Shown piece after piece: positions 17,180 through 27,036 of a stretch of DNA of 64,000 nt (its first letter is position 1; every line of letters starts with the position of its first letter). The translations under genes and the position numbers were made by a program. The stretch is taken from positions 310,001 to 374,000 of the forward strand of contig NZ_FCOT01000011.1 of NCBI RefSeq assembly GCF_900046455.1, in the 5' to 3' direction. The notes beneath the pieces were generated by a model. That model worked only from the letters and a program-made list of their open reading frames with translations. It did not search any database and was not told the DNA's origin. Source of the DNA: Cellulomonas timonensis (GTDB taxonomy: Bacteria > Actinomycetota > Actinomycetes > Actinomycetales > Cellulomonadaceae).

Positions 17180-17832
17180 GCTGTCCCCGTTCGCCAGTTC
17201 GACCTCGTGCAGGATGCGTCATCTGGCGGCGTGTCAGGCGGGCCGCGCGAATTCCATGACCTCTTGAGCATGTCGAATGACGAGGGCAATTGCATTCCTC
17301 GCAGATGAGACTTCTCTCATCACCCTGGCGCGCAAAGGGGCCTCATTCGCGGAGATGATGGCGTCGCCGCGATTCGATCTCCTTGGATTCGAGCCGTTGA
17401 CCTGCTGAAACGTGCCGAGCAGCGGGCGTGACCGCCCGCTGGGGTGGATTTCACGCTGGCTAGTCAATGCGGATAAAGCGCCCACGCGCGCCCTTCGCTC
17501 GTGACGTGACCGATTGTGGGGAAATGCCCCGTGCGCGGCAAATGCCGTCGCCACCAGCCGGTCACGTCATCCGCCAGGACGAGGCCTTTCCCGAGGGGTG
17601 ACGCCGCGTCGTCGTGGGCCTCCGAAGGTGAAAGGGCTGGCTTTGCCCTCGCGCTCGCCTCCGACGCCGGCCTGAGGGCCTGGCGATCGGGTGAGAGAAA
17701 CGCCCATCCGGGTGTCAATCACCCGATACCCCCGCGTCACGCTGTCGGGTATGCGAAGTTCATCCGATCCGGCGCGTGGGCGACCAGTGGGTGCGGGACG
17801 TCCGCGCCACCCCGCGCCGAACGGGGAGCGCG
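17180..17832. other. long non-coding interval with inverted repeats
   Basis: About 650 bp without a supported gene, locally less GC-rich than the surroundings. It contains a perfect hairpin GATGAGA-cttc-TCTCATC at 17304-17321, and, near 17700-17755, GGGTG/CACCC and ATACCC/GGGTAT inverted repeats before the next gene. Open frames on the minus strand (17234-17554, 17464-17718) have no signal, domain or ribosome site. It probably carries two divergent promoters and possibly a small RNA. Confidence 0.4.
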
Positions 17833-18297
17833 ATGCGGGCACGTTCGGTGCTGTTCAGCCTGGTCGCGGTCATCGGCATCGCGGCGATGGCGCCCGCCTC
17901 GGTGCGCTCGGCGCCGGCAGCGCTCCTCGGCCCGGCGTATGACGCGTCGACGGCCGCGAGCGTGCGGAACCTCGTGGTGGCGATGCACTCGGCACTGCTG
18001 TTCGACGACGAGGCGCCGGTGGCGACAGCGGAGGACCTCGCCGAGTGGGGCTGGACGCCGGGGGAGCACCTGGCGGTGGAGATCTGGGTCGCCGGGGACG
18101 ACTTCCGGGTCGAGGCCCAAGATGTGCGGCCCGGCGCCAGTCGCTTCGCGTACTCGTCCACCACGGCCGCGAGCCCTGGCGTGGCGGGCAGCGGAGCGGT
18201 GGCGCGGGTGGACGGCTCCCGCTCCGAGCCGCGCCCCGACGCCCCGGGCGTCATCCTCACCCGGGTCGCGGCACTGCCCCCGACCCCTTCGGTCTGA
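17833..18297 (+). CDS. secreted, pilin-like protein of unknown function
   Basis: This 154-residue protein starts at ATG 17833 behind a GGGGAG ribosome site; a longer frame has no site. The N-terminus is a signal sequence (SVLFSLVAVIGIAAMAPASVRSA). The central part VRNLVVAMHSALLFDDEAPVATAEDLAEWGWTPGEHLAVEIWVAGDDFRVEAQD resembles the C-terminal fold of actinobacterial type IV pilin-like proteins, but there is no prepilin cleavage motif. I therefore call it only secreted and pilin-like. Confidence 0.55.
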   Translation: MRARSVLFSLVAVIGIAAMAPASVRSAPAALLGPAYDASTAASVRNLVVAMHSALLFDDEAPVATAEDLAEWGWTPGEHLAVEIWVAGDDFRVEAQDVRPGASRFAYSSTTAASPGVAGSGAVARVDGSRSEPRPDAPGVILTRVAALPPTPSV

Positions 18298-18348
18298 CCC
18301 GCCACCTCATGCCGGCCGCCGCCATGTGAGCCGCCGCCCGGGCCGATG

Positions 18349-18861
18349 TCAGCGAATGACGCGGTGCAGCTCGACGTCGCGCAGGCCGCCTGACGCGACG
18401 GTCGCGGTCATGTACGTGCAGTGCGGCTGCCGCCGCCGGTCGGTCGGCGAACCCGGGTTGAGCAGGCGCATGCCGCCGGGCGTGACCGTGTCCCATGGGA
18501 TGTGGCTGTGCCCGAACACCAGGCAGTCGACGTCCGGGTGCGCCACGTCGGCGCGCTGCTCCCGGCCGGTGGCGGGGCCCGTCTCGTGGACCACGGCGAG
18601 CCGCAGCCCGTCGAGCTCGACGCGGCCGACCAGGGGCAGCCGCTCCCGCAGCGCCTCGCCGTCGTTGTTGCCGTAGCAGGCGACTAGGCGCCGGGCCCGG
18701 TGCTCCAGCGCGTCAAGCAGGCTGACGTCGACCCAGTCGCCGGCGTGGACCACGACGTCGGCGGCGTCGACTGCCGCCCAGACCTCGTCGGGCAGATCCC
18801 GCGCGCGGGTCGGGACATGGGTGTCGGCGAGCAGCAGGAGCCGGACAGGCGCAGGCGTCAT
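18349..18861 (-). CDS. YfcE/MJ0936-family metallophosphoesterase
   Basis: This 170-residue calcineurin-like phosphoesterase carries a complete set of metal ligands: DTH in LLLLADTHVP, GDW in VVHAGDW, GNND in CYGNNDGE, VVHE, and the GHSH motif (VFGHSHIPW). LLNPGSPTDRR near the end is characteristic of the YfcE/Vps29-like subgroup. It is probably a cytosolic phosphodiesterase or phosphatase; the physiological substrate is unknown. It is convergent with the preceding secreted-protein gene and divergent from the acyltransferase. Confidence 0.9.
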   Translation of the reverse strand: MTPAPVRLLLLADTHVPTRARDLPDEVWAAVDAADVVVHAGDWVDVSLLDALEHRARRLVACYGNNDGEALRERLPLVGRVELDGLRLAVVHETGPATGREQRADVAHPDVDCLVFGHSHIPWDTVTPGGMRLLNPGSPTDRRRQPHCTYMTATVASGGLRDVELHRVIR

Positions 18862-18944
18862 GTCCCTGTCCTACCGCACGTCACCCGGCGCTCGTCCCGC
18901 GAGTCTGGAGGTTCGCTGCTTACCATCCCCTCTGTGATGAGCCG

Positions 18945-19535
18945 ATGAGGATCCAGCGCGCCCTGGCCCGCGCCTTCTGGTCAGTCAGCCGCTGGCGGCT
19001 GCGCAAGGCACAGCTCCCCGACGACGGTGTCGGCATCCTGATCGGAGCCCCGCACACCTCCAACTGGGACTTCATCCTGATGCTGGCGATCGCGTGGGCA
19101 CACGGCCTCAAGGTGCGTTACCTGGGCAAGCACTCGCTGTTCACCCCGCCGTTCGGCTGGCTGATGCGGGCCCTGGGCGGCATCCCCGTGGATCGCCGCA
19201 ACCCGCAGGGCCTCGTGGACGACCTCATCGGCCGGGTGCGCGCGGGGGAGCTCTTCTACCTGGTCATCACGCCCGAGGGGACTCGCAGCAAGGGCGAGTA
19301 CTGGAAGTCGGGCTTCTACCGGGTCGCCTATGAGACCGGGCTGCCCGTCACCCTGGGCTTCGTGGACCGCACCACCATGACGGCGGGCCTGGGCGAGACG
19401 CTGCGCCTCACCGGTGACGTCGCCGCGGACATGGACCGGGTGCGCGCGTTCTACGCGGACAAGGCCGGCTTCGACCCGGCCCGTCGCACTGAGCCCCGCC
19501 TGCGAGACGAGTCCAGCATGCCGACGTCGGACTGA
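18945..19535 (+). CDS. 1-acyl-glycerol-3-phosphate acyltransferase family protein
   Basis: This 196-residue protein has the PlsC-type block I written as APHTSNWDF (H-x4-D with N before W), block III-like region [15 protein letters not shown] and block [22 protein letters not shown]. The short size and the HTSNWD variant match the subgroup typified by small cytosolic or peripheral acyltransferases of actinobacteria. It likely acylates lysophosphatidate or a related lipid at the membrane. The stop is 74 bp before trpB2. Confidence 0.85.
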   Translation: MRIQRALARAFWSVSRWRLRKAQLPDDGVGILIGAPHTSNWDFILMLAIAWAHGLKVRYLGKHSLFTPPFGWLMRALGGIPVDRRNPQGLVDDLIGRVRAGELFYLVITPEGTRSKGEYWKSGFYRVAYETGLPVTLGFVDRTTMTAGLGETLRLTGDVAADMDRVRAFYADKAGFDPARRTEPRLRDESSMPTSD

Positions 19536-19609
19536 TCTACGCTCCGGCTGGGACCTCCCCGCACCACCGCACGATTCCCCCCCCGCACGACCAGAAGGAC
19601 GGGACAGCA

Positions 19610-20950
19610 ATGGCGCTCACCGACATCCCCGGCACCCCTGCCTCGACGACCGGGGCCTCGACGACGGCCCCGTCGATCGAGGCGCTCGGCACCGTGATCC
19701 CCTCCACCGTGCCGACCCACTGGTACAACCTCAACGCGGACCTGCCCGAGCCGGTGCCTCCGCACCTGCACCCGGGCACGCGCGAGCCGCTCACCCCCGA
19801 CGACCTGGCGCCGCTGTTCCCGATGGCGCTCATCGCGCAGGAGGTCAGCACCGAGCGGTACATCGAGATCCCGCAGGCTGTGCGGGAGATCTACGCGATG
19901 TGGCGCCCGTCGCCGCTGATCCGGGCCTCCCGGCTCGAGCGGGCCATCGGCACGAAGGCCCGGATCTACTACAAGTACGAGGGTGTGAGCCCGGTCGGCT
20001 CGCACAAGCCGAACACGGCTGTCGCGCAGGCGTACTACAACGCCGCCGAGGGCATCACCCGGCTCACCACTGAGACGGGCGCCGGGCAGTGGGGCGCGTC
20101 GCTGTCGATGGCCGCCGCGCTGCTGGGGCTGACCTGCGAGGTGTGGCAGGTGCGCGCGTCGTACGACGCGAAGCCGTACCGCCGCATCCAGATGGAGACG
20201 TACGGCAGCGTGTGCCACCCGTCGCCGTCGGACCTCACGGAGGCCGGGCGGGCGATCCTCGCGGAGATGCCTGACACCACGGGGTCGCTCGGCATGGCGA
20301 TCAGCGAGGCCGTCGAGGCCGCCGTGAAGGACCCGGGCGCCCACTACGCGCTGGGCAGCGTGCTCAACCACGTGATGCTGCACCAGAGCGTCATCGGGCA
20401 GGAGGTGCTGGTCCAGCTCGCCGAGGCGGGCGAGGCACAGGCCGACACGGTGTTCGGCTGCGCGGGCGGCGGCTCGAACCTGGCGGGGCTGACGTTCCCG
20501 CTCATCGGGCAGAACCTGCGCCAGGGGACCACCACGCGTGCGGTGGCCTGCGAGCCGGCGGCCTGCCCGTCGCTCACGCAGGGCGAGTACCGCTACGACT
20601 TCGGCGATGTCGCGGGCCTGACGCCGCTGCTCAAGATGCACACCCTCGGCAAGGACTTCGTGCCGCCGTCGATCCACGCGGGCGGCCTGCGCTACCACGG
20701 CATGGCGCCGATGGTCTCGCACGCCGTGAACCTGGGGCTCATGGAGGCCGTCGCCGTCGAGCAGGACGACGCGTTCGCCGCGGGCATCGAGTTCGCCCGC
20801 GCCGAGGGCATCGTCCCCGCGCCCGAGTCGACGCACGCCGTCGCGGCCGCGCTGGCCCACGCCCGCCAGGTGATCGAGCCCGAGGTGATCGTGATCGGGC
20901 TCTCCGGGAACGGGGTGCTCGACCTGCCCGCGTACTCTTCCTACGTGTGA
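19610..20950 (+). CDS. TrpB2-type tryptophan synthase beta-like PLP enzyme
   Basis: This 446-residue PLP enzyme has the PLP lysine in VGSHKPNTA (Lys133), the glycine-rich phosphate loop [11 protein letters not shown] and the terminal [11 protein letters not shown]. The extended N-terminus ([26 protein letters not shown]) and extra inserts identify the TrpB2 class, which condenses indole or a related nucleophile with serine and often lacks a dedicated TrpA. No trpA or other trp gene is nearby, so its role may be indole salvage. ATG 19610 follows a GACGGGACAG stretch. Confidence 0.93.
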   Translation: MALTDIPGTPASTTGASTTAPSIEALGTVIPSTVPTHWYNLNADLPEPVPPHLHPGTREPLTPDDLAPLFPMALIAQEVSTERYIEIPQAVREIYAMWRPSPLIRASRLERAIGTKARIYYKYEGVSPVGSHKPNTAVAQAYYNAAEGITRLTTETGAGQWGASLSMAAALLGLTCEVWQVRASYDAKPYRRIQMETYGSVCHPSPSDLTEAGRAILAEMPDTTGSLGMAISEAVEAAVKDPGAHYALGSVLNHVMLHQSVIGQEVLVQLAEAGEAQADTVFGCAGGGSNLAGLTFPLIGQNLRQGTTTRAVACEPAACPSLTQGEYRYDFGDVAGLTPLLKMHTLGKDFVPPSIHAGGLRYHGMAPMVSHAVNLGLMEAVAVEQDDAFAAGIEFARAEGIVPAPESTHAVAAALAHARQVIEPEVIVIGLSGNGVLDLPAYSSYV

Positions 20951-21435
20951 GCCCCTCCCCGTCCAGCCCTCCAACCGGATGGCGCCGCTGGTTCTACCGC
21001 GCGCCGCTCGGGCTCTACCGCCGAGGGCTGGGCGGGATGCTCGGCTCGGGATTCGTGCTCCTGACCCATCGCGGGCGGGTCACGGGCGAGCCGCGCCAGG
21101 CCGTCCTGGAGATCGTCGAGCGCGAGCCCACGGGCGCCCTCACGGTGGTCGCCGGGTTCGGCCCCCGCACGAACTGGTACCTCAACGTGCAGGCGCACCC
21201 CGAGGTCACCACGCAGGTCGGCAAGGACGAGCGCCCGGCGCGCGCGACGGTGCTCGGGCCCGACGACGCGGCGGAGCGGATGGTCGCCCTCGCGGCGTCC
21301 AGGCCGCGGACCGCCCGGCGCATCGCCCGCTCCGTGGGCGTGCCCGTGCCGACGGGCGACGGGCCCATGGGCTCCGACCAGGGGTGGCGCGCCGTGGGCG
21401 AGCAGACGCTGTTCGTGCGCTTCGACCCGCGCTGA
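20947..21435 (+). CDS. DDN-like (deazaflavin F420-dependent) nitroreductase family protein
   Basis: This 162-residue protein starts at GTG 20947, overlapping the trpB2 stop. The core [21 protein letters not shown] followed by [26 protein letters not shown] matches the deazaflavin-dependent nitroreductase family, a split beta-barrel that binds F420 or related cofactors. The family is abundant in actinobacteria and acts on quinones or xenobiotics. Coupling to trpB2 implies co-expression; no functional link is known. Confidence 0.85.
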   Translation: MSPSPSSPPTGWRRWFYRAPLGLYRRGLGGMLGSGFVLLTHRGRVTGEPRQAVLEIVEREPTGALTVVAGFGPRTNWYLNVQAHPEVTTQVGKDERPARATVLGPDDAAERMVALAASRPRTARRIARSVGVPVPTGDGPMGSDQGWRAVGEQTLFVRFDPR

Positions 21436-21544
21436 AGCGATTCGTCCGGTGGCCCGCCCGGACGGCTCCCGGCACGATCGCGCCAGACGCCGGGTCGCCT
21501 CCGCGTGACCGTGCCGCGTCGCCTCGTCGTCAAGGGAGACGCGC

Positions 21545-22610
21545 ATGTCCGGTCAGCCAGTGGTCCGAAGGCTCGCGGCGTTGATCGTCCTGCTCCTCGC
21601 GGGCGTGGCGGCGATCGGTGTGATCGCCGCGGCGCCCCGCTCGGAGGCGGCCACCCCGGTGCGGGTGATGGCGTTGGGCGACTCGATCACCGGCTCCCCA
21701 GGATGCTGGCGGGCACTGCTGTGGCAGAAGCTGCAGCAGAACGGCCACACGAACGTCGACATGGTCGGCACGCTGCCCGCGCAGGGTTGCGGGGTCGCCT
21801 ATGACGGCGACAACGAGGGCCACGGCGGCTTCCTGGTGACGAACGTCGCCGATCAGAACCAGCTCGTCGGCTGGCTCGCGGCGTCGACACCCGACGTGGT
21901 GATGATGCACTTCGGCACCAACGATGTGTGGAGCAACCGGCCCACCGACCAGATCCTCGCCGCGTACACGAAGCTCGTGGACCAGATGCGGGCCAGCAAC
22001 CCGAACATGAAGATCCTGGTCGCGAAGATCATCCCCGTGGCGCCCTCGACCTGCGCCGAGTGCCCCGCCCGCACCGTCGCGCTGAACAACGCGATCCCCG
22101 GTTGGGCCGCCTCGAAGACCACCAGCGCGTCGCCGATCACCGTGGTCGACCAGTGGACCGGCTGGGTTCCCGCCACCGACACGTACGACGGTGTGCACCC
22201 GTCGGATCCGGCGGGGATCACCAAGATGGCGAACGTCTGGTACCCGGCGCTGACAGCAGTCCTCAACGGCGTCAGCCCCACCACCCCGAACCCCACCGCC
22301 CCCGACGCAGACCCCCGCCGGCGCCTGCTCTGCCGTCCTGACCCCGGGCAGCACCTGGCCCGGCGGGTTCGTCACCGGCATCCGGGTCACGGCCGGCAGC
22401 AGCGGCGTCAACGGGTGGCGGCTCACGCTCACCCTGCCGAACGGTTCCGTCACCAACCTGTGGAGCGGCCGCGCGACGGGCTCCACCGGCACGGTGGTCA
22501 TCGACGCGGCGGCGTGGAACGGCAGGTTGGCGGCGGGCGCCTCCACCGACCTTGGGTTCCAGGGCTCCGGGTCGGTGAGCGGCGCCACCGTCACCTGCGC
22601 GGCTGCCTGA
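21545..22610 (+). CDS. secreted SGNH hydrolase with C-terminal CBM2, interrupted by a +1 frameshift
   Basis: A signal peptide (about residues 1-36) is followed by an SGNH/GDSL catalytic domain: GDS with Ser47 (MALGDSIT), the GTND block (FGTNDVW) and DGVHP carrying the catalytic Asp/His. A Pro/Thr linker begins near residue 240. A C5 run at 22299-22303 then puts the frame off by one. Removing one C restores a cellulose-binding CBM2 domain ending at 22610 (STWPGGFVTGIRV, GWRLTLTLPNGS, WSGRATGSTG, AAWNGRLAAG). Without the shift the frame ends in unrelated sequence at about 22630. This could be a sequencing error, a real mutation or recoding. The enzyme is likely an esterase acting on plant polysaccharides. 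Confidence 0.8.
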
Positions 22611-22704
22611 CCGCCCGGCAGCCGGGCTGAGATTGACGCTTGTGCTGCGGCGGGCCCCGTCGGAGACTGAAAGACGGGGCCCGGCCGTGGGAGGGGTGGT
22701 CGCC

Positions 22705-23247
22705 ATGCCGGAACCGGATTGCGCTCGACGGAACGAGCAGCCCTATGCCGCGTTGCGGGCGAGCGTGACGGTGGACTCGCTGGTCGAGGAGTCGGCACGC
22801 ATGCTCGACGCTGTCCGGCTGTGGTTCGACCTGCACGAGTTCCTGCCCGGCGGGGGCCCGCTGCTGCGCTACCTGGTGGTGGGCACCGGGACGCGCCTTC
22901 AGGTGGATGTCGGCTTTCCCGTGGCCCGTTCCAGCATGCCGCAGCTCCTCGACGCGATCGAGCGGCGTCACGCGTCGGGCGCGGGCGCCGCCGAGGGTGT
23001 GCGCCTGGACCGCCTGCCGGCGGGCAACTATGCGTGGGTGGTGCACGAGGGCGACGCCGCGGACCTCGGACAGGTCCGGGAGATGCTGGTGTGGTGGGTG
23101 GGATCGAAGGGCTTCGAGCTGGACCGATGGTCGACCGATCGAGGCTCGGTGTGGGGCGGGCGGGTCGAGTTCGACCTGACGGAGGGCCCGCCTGACTCGA
23201 CGGATGCCGTGAGCCGTGTCGAGCTCGCTTACCGGCTGGTGGCGTGA
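22705..23247 (+). CDS. GyrI-like/effector-binding domain protein
   Basis: This 180-residue protein has the beta-alpha-beta layout of the bacterial effector-binding (GyrI/SOUL-like) domain: a strand with RASVTVDSL, a helix, GGGPLLRYLVVGTGTRLQVDVGFPVAR, then RLDRLPAGNYAWVVHEGDAADLGQVREMLVWWVGSKG and a final strand VEFDLTEG. There is no HTH domain, so it is a stand-alone small-molecule-binding protein. ATG 22705 is chosen because the domain begins shortly after it; longer in-frame starts lie in poor sequence. Confidence 0.75.
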   Translation: MPEPDCARRNEQPYAALRASVTVDSLVEESARMLDAVRLWFDLHEFLPGGGPLLRYLVVGTGTRLQVDVGFPVARSSMPQLLDAIERRHASGAGAAEGVRLDRLPAGNYAWVVHEGDAADLGQVREMLVWWVGSKGFELDRWSTDRGSVWGGRVEFDLTEGPPDSTDAVSRVELAYRLVA

Positions 23248-23266
23248 GCGCCTGGAGTGGGCGCCG

Positions 23267-23908
23267 TCAGGGGCGGGGGGGCCTGCTCATGCGCACGACG
23301 TCGGGCCCGCCGGGGAAAAGCGGCATCGGGCCAGCGGGAGCCACGAAGCCCAGCGCCTCGTAGTAGGGCACGTTCGACAGGTGGAACGTCTCCAGGCAGC
23401 AGGGGATTCCGTGGGCGTCGGCCTCGTCGAGCATCGGCTGCACGAGCCGGCGGCCGTGGCCCCGCCGCTGGGCGTCGGCACGTACGCCGAGGGCCTGGAG
23501 GTACCAGGCGTCGGTCGGCACCGTCTCCCCGATCTGCGCGGCGAGGCGCAGCAGGGCGGGCGTCCGGCGGCGGGCATGCCACACCACTTTGGTGGCGTCC
23601 GGGGCCGCGCGGAGCCACTGCGCGGCAGTCACGGGCGCTGATCCCGGTGGGCGCCAGAGGGAGGCGCCCGCGAGCCCGGAGCCATCCGCGACCGTCAGCA
23701 CCCGACCGGAGCGGTACGCGTCCCGCGCAGTGAACGCGTAGACGGCCCGCAGGGTCGCGCGGCGGGCGGTCGCGTCGGGCAGCACGTGTGCGAAGCCGGG
23801 GTCGTCCGCCAGCGCGTCGCCCAGCAGCGTCCCGACCGCATGTGCGCGCTGGGCCGGGCGTTTGCCGACATGTGCCTGCTGACCTGCGACTTCCTGCTCG
23901 TCCGCCAT
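23267..23908 (-). CDS. GNAT-family N-acetyltransferase
   Basis: This 213-residue protein starts at ATG 23908. The C-terminal half carries the GNAT acetyl-CoA-binding motif A, LQALGVRADAQRRGHGRRLVQPMLDEADA (Q/R-x-x-G-x-G/A type), and the motif B-like NVPYYEALGFVAPAGP. The N-terminal half (ADDPGFAHVLPDATARRATL) is typical of actinobacterial GNATs of the 200-residue class. The acceptor is unknown. It is convergent with the GyrI-like gene. Confidence 0.88.
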   Translation of the reverse strand: MADEQEVAGQQAHVGKRPAQRAHAVGTLLGDALADDPGFAHVLPDATARRATLRAVYAFTARDAYRSGRVLTVADGSGLAGASLWRPPGSAPVTAAQWLRAAPDATKVVWHARRRTPALLRLAAQIGETVPTDAWYLQALGVRADAQRRGHGRRLVQPMLDEADAHGIPCCLETFHLSNVPYYEALGFVAPAGPMPLFPGGPDVVRMSRPPRP

Positions 23909-24083
23909 CGCCCCACTCTGGCCTAGCGCGGCGATTCTTGCCGGGGAATGGCGTGCGGCGATACTCCCGCCAGGCAGTGGGCCAGGTCCCGTGGCCTCGT
24001 GGCGGCGCACAGCGCGAACGCGGGTACGGTCGGGGGTTGCCGCCCGCAGCCGGAGCGGCGGACGCACCAGGACCGGAGGTGAC

Positions 24084-25007
24084 ATGGGGCACGACCACCA
24101 CCATGTGGGCAGCTCGCCCGCGGGGCAGCATCGTGGACGTCTGGCCGTGGCCTTCGGCATCACCACGGCTGTGCTCGTCGCGCAGGTCATCGGGGCGCTC
24201 CTGAGCGGCAGCCTCTCGCTGCTCGTCGCCCCCGCGCACATGCTCCCCGATGCGGGTGGCCTGCTGAGGGCGCTGGTCGCCGCGTCGCTGGTGACGCGCC
24301 CCGCCACGGACCGCCGGACGTGGGGGCTGCGCCGCGCTGAGGTGCTGGCCGCGACGGCACAGGCGGCGGTGCTGCTGATCGTGGGCGTGTACGTGCTGGT
24401 GGAGGCCGTGCAACGGCTCTTCTCCCCGGCGGAGGTGGGCTCCACCGAGATGCTCGTGTTCGGCATCGTGGGCCTGGCAGGCAACGTGGCCGCGCTGCTG
24501 GTGCTGGCCGGCGGACGCTCGTCGAGCTTCAACATGCGCGCGGCGTTCCTGGAGGTGTTGAACGACGCCCTCGGCTCGGTGGCGGTGATCATCGCGGCGA
24601 TCGTCATCGCGCTGACCGGGTGGACGCGGGCCGATGCGGTGGTGGCCTTGCTCATCGGCGCCCTCATCCTGCCGCGCACGTTGCGCCTGCTGCGCGAGAC
24701 GGTGGACGTGCTGCTGGAGTCGACCCCGCGCGGGCTGGACCTGGAGGCGGTGCGCACGCACCTGCTGGGCGTCCCCCGGGTGATCGAGGTGCACGACCTG
24801 CACGTCACCCAGATCGCCACGGGCCTGCCGGTGCTGACCGCGCACGTGGTGGTCGACGACTCGTGCTTCCACGACGGGCATGCGCCCCAGATGCTCGACG
24901 CGCTGCAGTCCTGCGTCGCGGAGCACTTCCCGATCTCCATCGAGCACTCCACCTTCCAGCTCGAGCCGGAGCGGCATGCCCAACATGAGCGCGGGCATCA
25001 CGACTGA
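24084..25007 (+). CDS. cation diffusion facilitator (CzcD/ZitB-like) metal exporter
   Basis: This 307-residue protein has a His-rich N-terminus (GHDHHH), six membrane segments and a C-terminal cytoplasmic domain with a second His-rich end (RHAQHERGHHD). The first transport site HMLPD is intact. The second half-site, normally H-x3-D, reads EVLND here, with Glu in the His position. Members exchange Zn2+ or related divalent ions for protons. ATG 24084 has GGAGGTGAC just upstream; longer frames are rejected. Confidence 0.9.
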   Translation: MGHDHHHVGSSPAGQHRGRLAVAFGITTAVLVAQVIGALLSGSLSLLVAPAHMLPDAGGLLRALVAASLVTRPATDRRTWGLRRAEVLAATAQAAVLLIVGVYVLVEAVQRLFSPAEVGSTEMLVFGIVGLAGNVAALLVLAGGRSSSFNMRAAFLEVLNDALGSVAVIIAAIVIALTGWTRADAVVALLIGALILPRTLRLLRETVDVLLESTPRGLDLEAVRTHLLGVPRVIEVHDLHVTQIATGLPVLTAHVVVDDSCFHDGHAPQMLDALQSCVAEHFPISIEHSTFQLEPERHAQHERGHHD

Positions 25008-25125
25008 CGCGCTTCGGCCCGATCCGCGCGGCTGGTCGGGCAGGATGGCGGGGGCGCGTCGCGCGGGAGCCCTCTCGCGGGAGTCGCCGGCACGCGGACG
25101 ACGGCAGGACGGCGGGGAGACGCAG

Positions 25126-27036
25126 ATGGGCAGCACGCGGAGCATCACCGATCGGGCGGGCCTGCGGACCCTGCTGGGGTTCGCCCTCGTGGCCGGGGCG
25201 CTGGCCGGCTGCACGTCGGCGCAGCCCGGCCCGGAGAATGCGGCCAAGGCGCTCGCTGGCGCGCTCTCCTCCGGTGATCTCTCGGACTCAGGCCTGTCGG
25301 ACGCCGACGCCGCCACCGCGGCCGCCGTCCGCGAGACGGCGTTCGCGGAGCTCGCGCGCTGGACCCCGGCAGTCTCCGTGCAGGCCGTGGCCGTCGACGA
25401 GTCGGACGAGGACAAGGCCGTCGTGACGCTGGCGCACACCTGGGACGTCGACTCGGGCGACGTCGACTGGACCTACACCACCACCGCGAAGTTCACGCGT
25501 GTGGACGGCGAGTGGCAGCCCGCGTGGTCGCCGTCGATGCTCGCCCCGGACCTCACCGCCGAGGAGGTGCTGAGCGTGTCGCGCGACCGGGCCGAGCGCG
25601 GCGACGTGCTGGGCGCCGGTGGGGCCGTGATCGTCGAGGACCGGCCCGTGGTGCGGCTCGGCGTCGACAAGACGCGTGTGACGGACGCGGTGGGCCAGGA
25701 CGCTGCGGCGCGGGAGCTGGCGGCCGCGCTCGAGATCGACGCGGACGCCTATGCGGCCCGGGTCGCGGCGGCGGGGGAGAAGGCCTTCGTCGAGGCGATC
25801 GTCGTGCGGACGGGGGACCCGGCGTATGACGTGGCCACGTTGAGCGCCCTGCCCGGGGTGAACCCGGTGCCCGACACGCTGCCGCTGGCGCCCACCCGGA
25901 CCTTCGCGAGGCCGCTGCTGGGCGCCGTCGGCCCCGCCCCCGCCGAGATCGTCGAGGGCTCGGAGGGCGCCATCGTCGCGGGTGACCTCACCGGGCTCAG
26001 CGGGCTGCAGAAGCAGTACGACGAGCAGCTCCGCGGCAACCCCGGGCTCACCATCACGGCCACGGCGGGCCCCGCGAACCGCGTGCTGTTCCACGTCGAC
26101 CCGCGCGCGGGCGAGCCGCTGGCGCTCACGCTCGACCCCGCGCTCCAGCAGTCGGCCGAGGAGCTGCTCGCGCCGGTCGCCCCCGCCAGTGCCATCGTCG
26201 CGCTGCGGCCCTCGACGGGTGAGGTGCTCGCCGCGGCGAGCGGCCCCGGCGGCGAGGGGCTGTCGACGGCGACGCTCGGGACGTACGCGCCGGGATCGAC
26301 GTTCAAGGTGGTGTCGGCGCTGGCGCTGCTCCGCAACGGCCTCACGCCGGACAGCCCGCTGAGCTGCCCGTCGACCACCACTGTCGACGGCCGCTCGTTC
26401 GCCAACTACCCCGGCTACCCGGCGAGCGCCCTCGGTGAGATCCCGCTGCGGGCCGCCTTGGCCAACTCGTGCAACACCGCCTTCATCGGCGCCCGGGAGA
26501 CGGCGTCCCAGCAGGCGCTCGCGGACGCCGCGGCGAGCCTCGGGCTGGGCCAAGAGATCGCCGTCGGCTTCCCCGCATACCTCGGCGCGGTGCCGAGCAG
26601 CGCGGAGGGCACCGACCACGCGGCCTCGATGATCGGCCAGGGCAAGGTGCAGGCGTCCCCGCTGGCCATGGCTGTGGTCGCGGCGTCGGTGGCGCGCGGC
26701 GAGCGGGTCGTCCCGCAGCTCGTGACCTCGGCCGACGCGGTGCAGGCGCCCTCGGCGACGCCGTTGGCCCCGGCCGAGGCCGAGGCGTTGCGGAGCATGA
26801 TGCGGTCCTTCGTGACGGACGGCGGCGGGACGTTCCTGCTCGACGTCCCCGGCGAGCCGGTGCTCGCGAAGAGCGGCACGGCCCAGTTCGGCGCCCAGGA
26901 CGCGCTGCGCAACCACACGTGGATGATCGCGGTGCAGGGCGACCTGGCGGTGGCGGTCTTCGTCGAGGAGGGCGACTTCGGGACGACGACGTCGGGCCCG
27001 CTGCTCGAGGCGTTCCTGCGCTCTGCCGCTGGCTGA
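25126..27036 (+). CDS. penicillin-binding lipoprotein with MecA_N domain (class B PBP)
   Basis: This 636-residue protein has a lipobox (LAGALAGC), a MecA N-terminal NTF2-like domain (about 38-150), a PBP dimerisation region (about 155-320) and a transpeptidase domain. The active-site motifs are intact: SxxK as Ser391-TF-Lys394 (PGSTFKVVS), SCN (ANSCNTAF) and KSGTA. It resembles the MecA/PbpA-like low-affinity class B PBPs that crosslink peptidoglycan outside the membrane, and members can contribute to intrinsic beta-lactam tolerance. ATG 25126 follows a GGCGGGGAG site. Confidence 0.92.
   Translation: MGSTRSITDRAGLRTLLGFALVAGALAGCTSAQPGPENAAKALAGALSSGDLSDSGLSDADAATAAAVRETAFAELARWTPAVSVQAVAVDESDEDKAVVTLAHTWDVDSGDVDWTYTTTAKFTRVDGEWQPAWSPSMLAPDLTAEEVLSVSRDRAERGDVLGAGGAVIVEDRPVVRLGVDKTRVTDAVGQDAAARELAAALEIDADAYAARVAAAGEKAFVEAIVVRTGDPAYDVATLSALPGVNPVPDTLPLAPTRTFARPLLGAVGPAPAEIVEGSEGAIVAGDLTGLSGLQKQYDEQLRGNPGLTITATAGPANRVLFHVDPRAGEPLALTLDPALQQSAEELLAPVAPASAIVALRPSTGEVLAAASGPGGEGLSTATLGTYAPGSTFKVVSALALLRNGLTPDSPLSCPSTTTVDGRSFANYPGYPASALGEIPLRAALANSCNTAFIGARETASQQALADAAASLGLGQEIAVGFPAYLGAVPSSAEGTDHAASMIGQGKVQASPLAMAVVAASVARGERVVPQLVTSADAVQAPSATPLAPAEAEALRSMMRSFVTDGGGTFLLDVPGEPVLAKSGTAQFGAQDALRNHTWMIAVQGDLAVAVFVEEGDFGTTTSGPLLEAFLRSAAG

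Noticed and set aside
17464-17718. 84-codon minus-strand frame in the 17.2-17.8 kb gap
   Set aside because: No ribosome site, signal or family resemblance.
23229-25439. Very long minus-strand frames through the CDF transporter region
   Set aside because: They run through three real genes on both strands without domains; only the GNAT portion at 23267-23908 is genuine.
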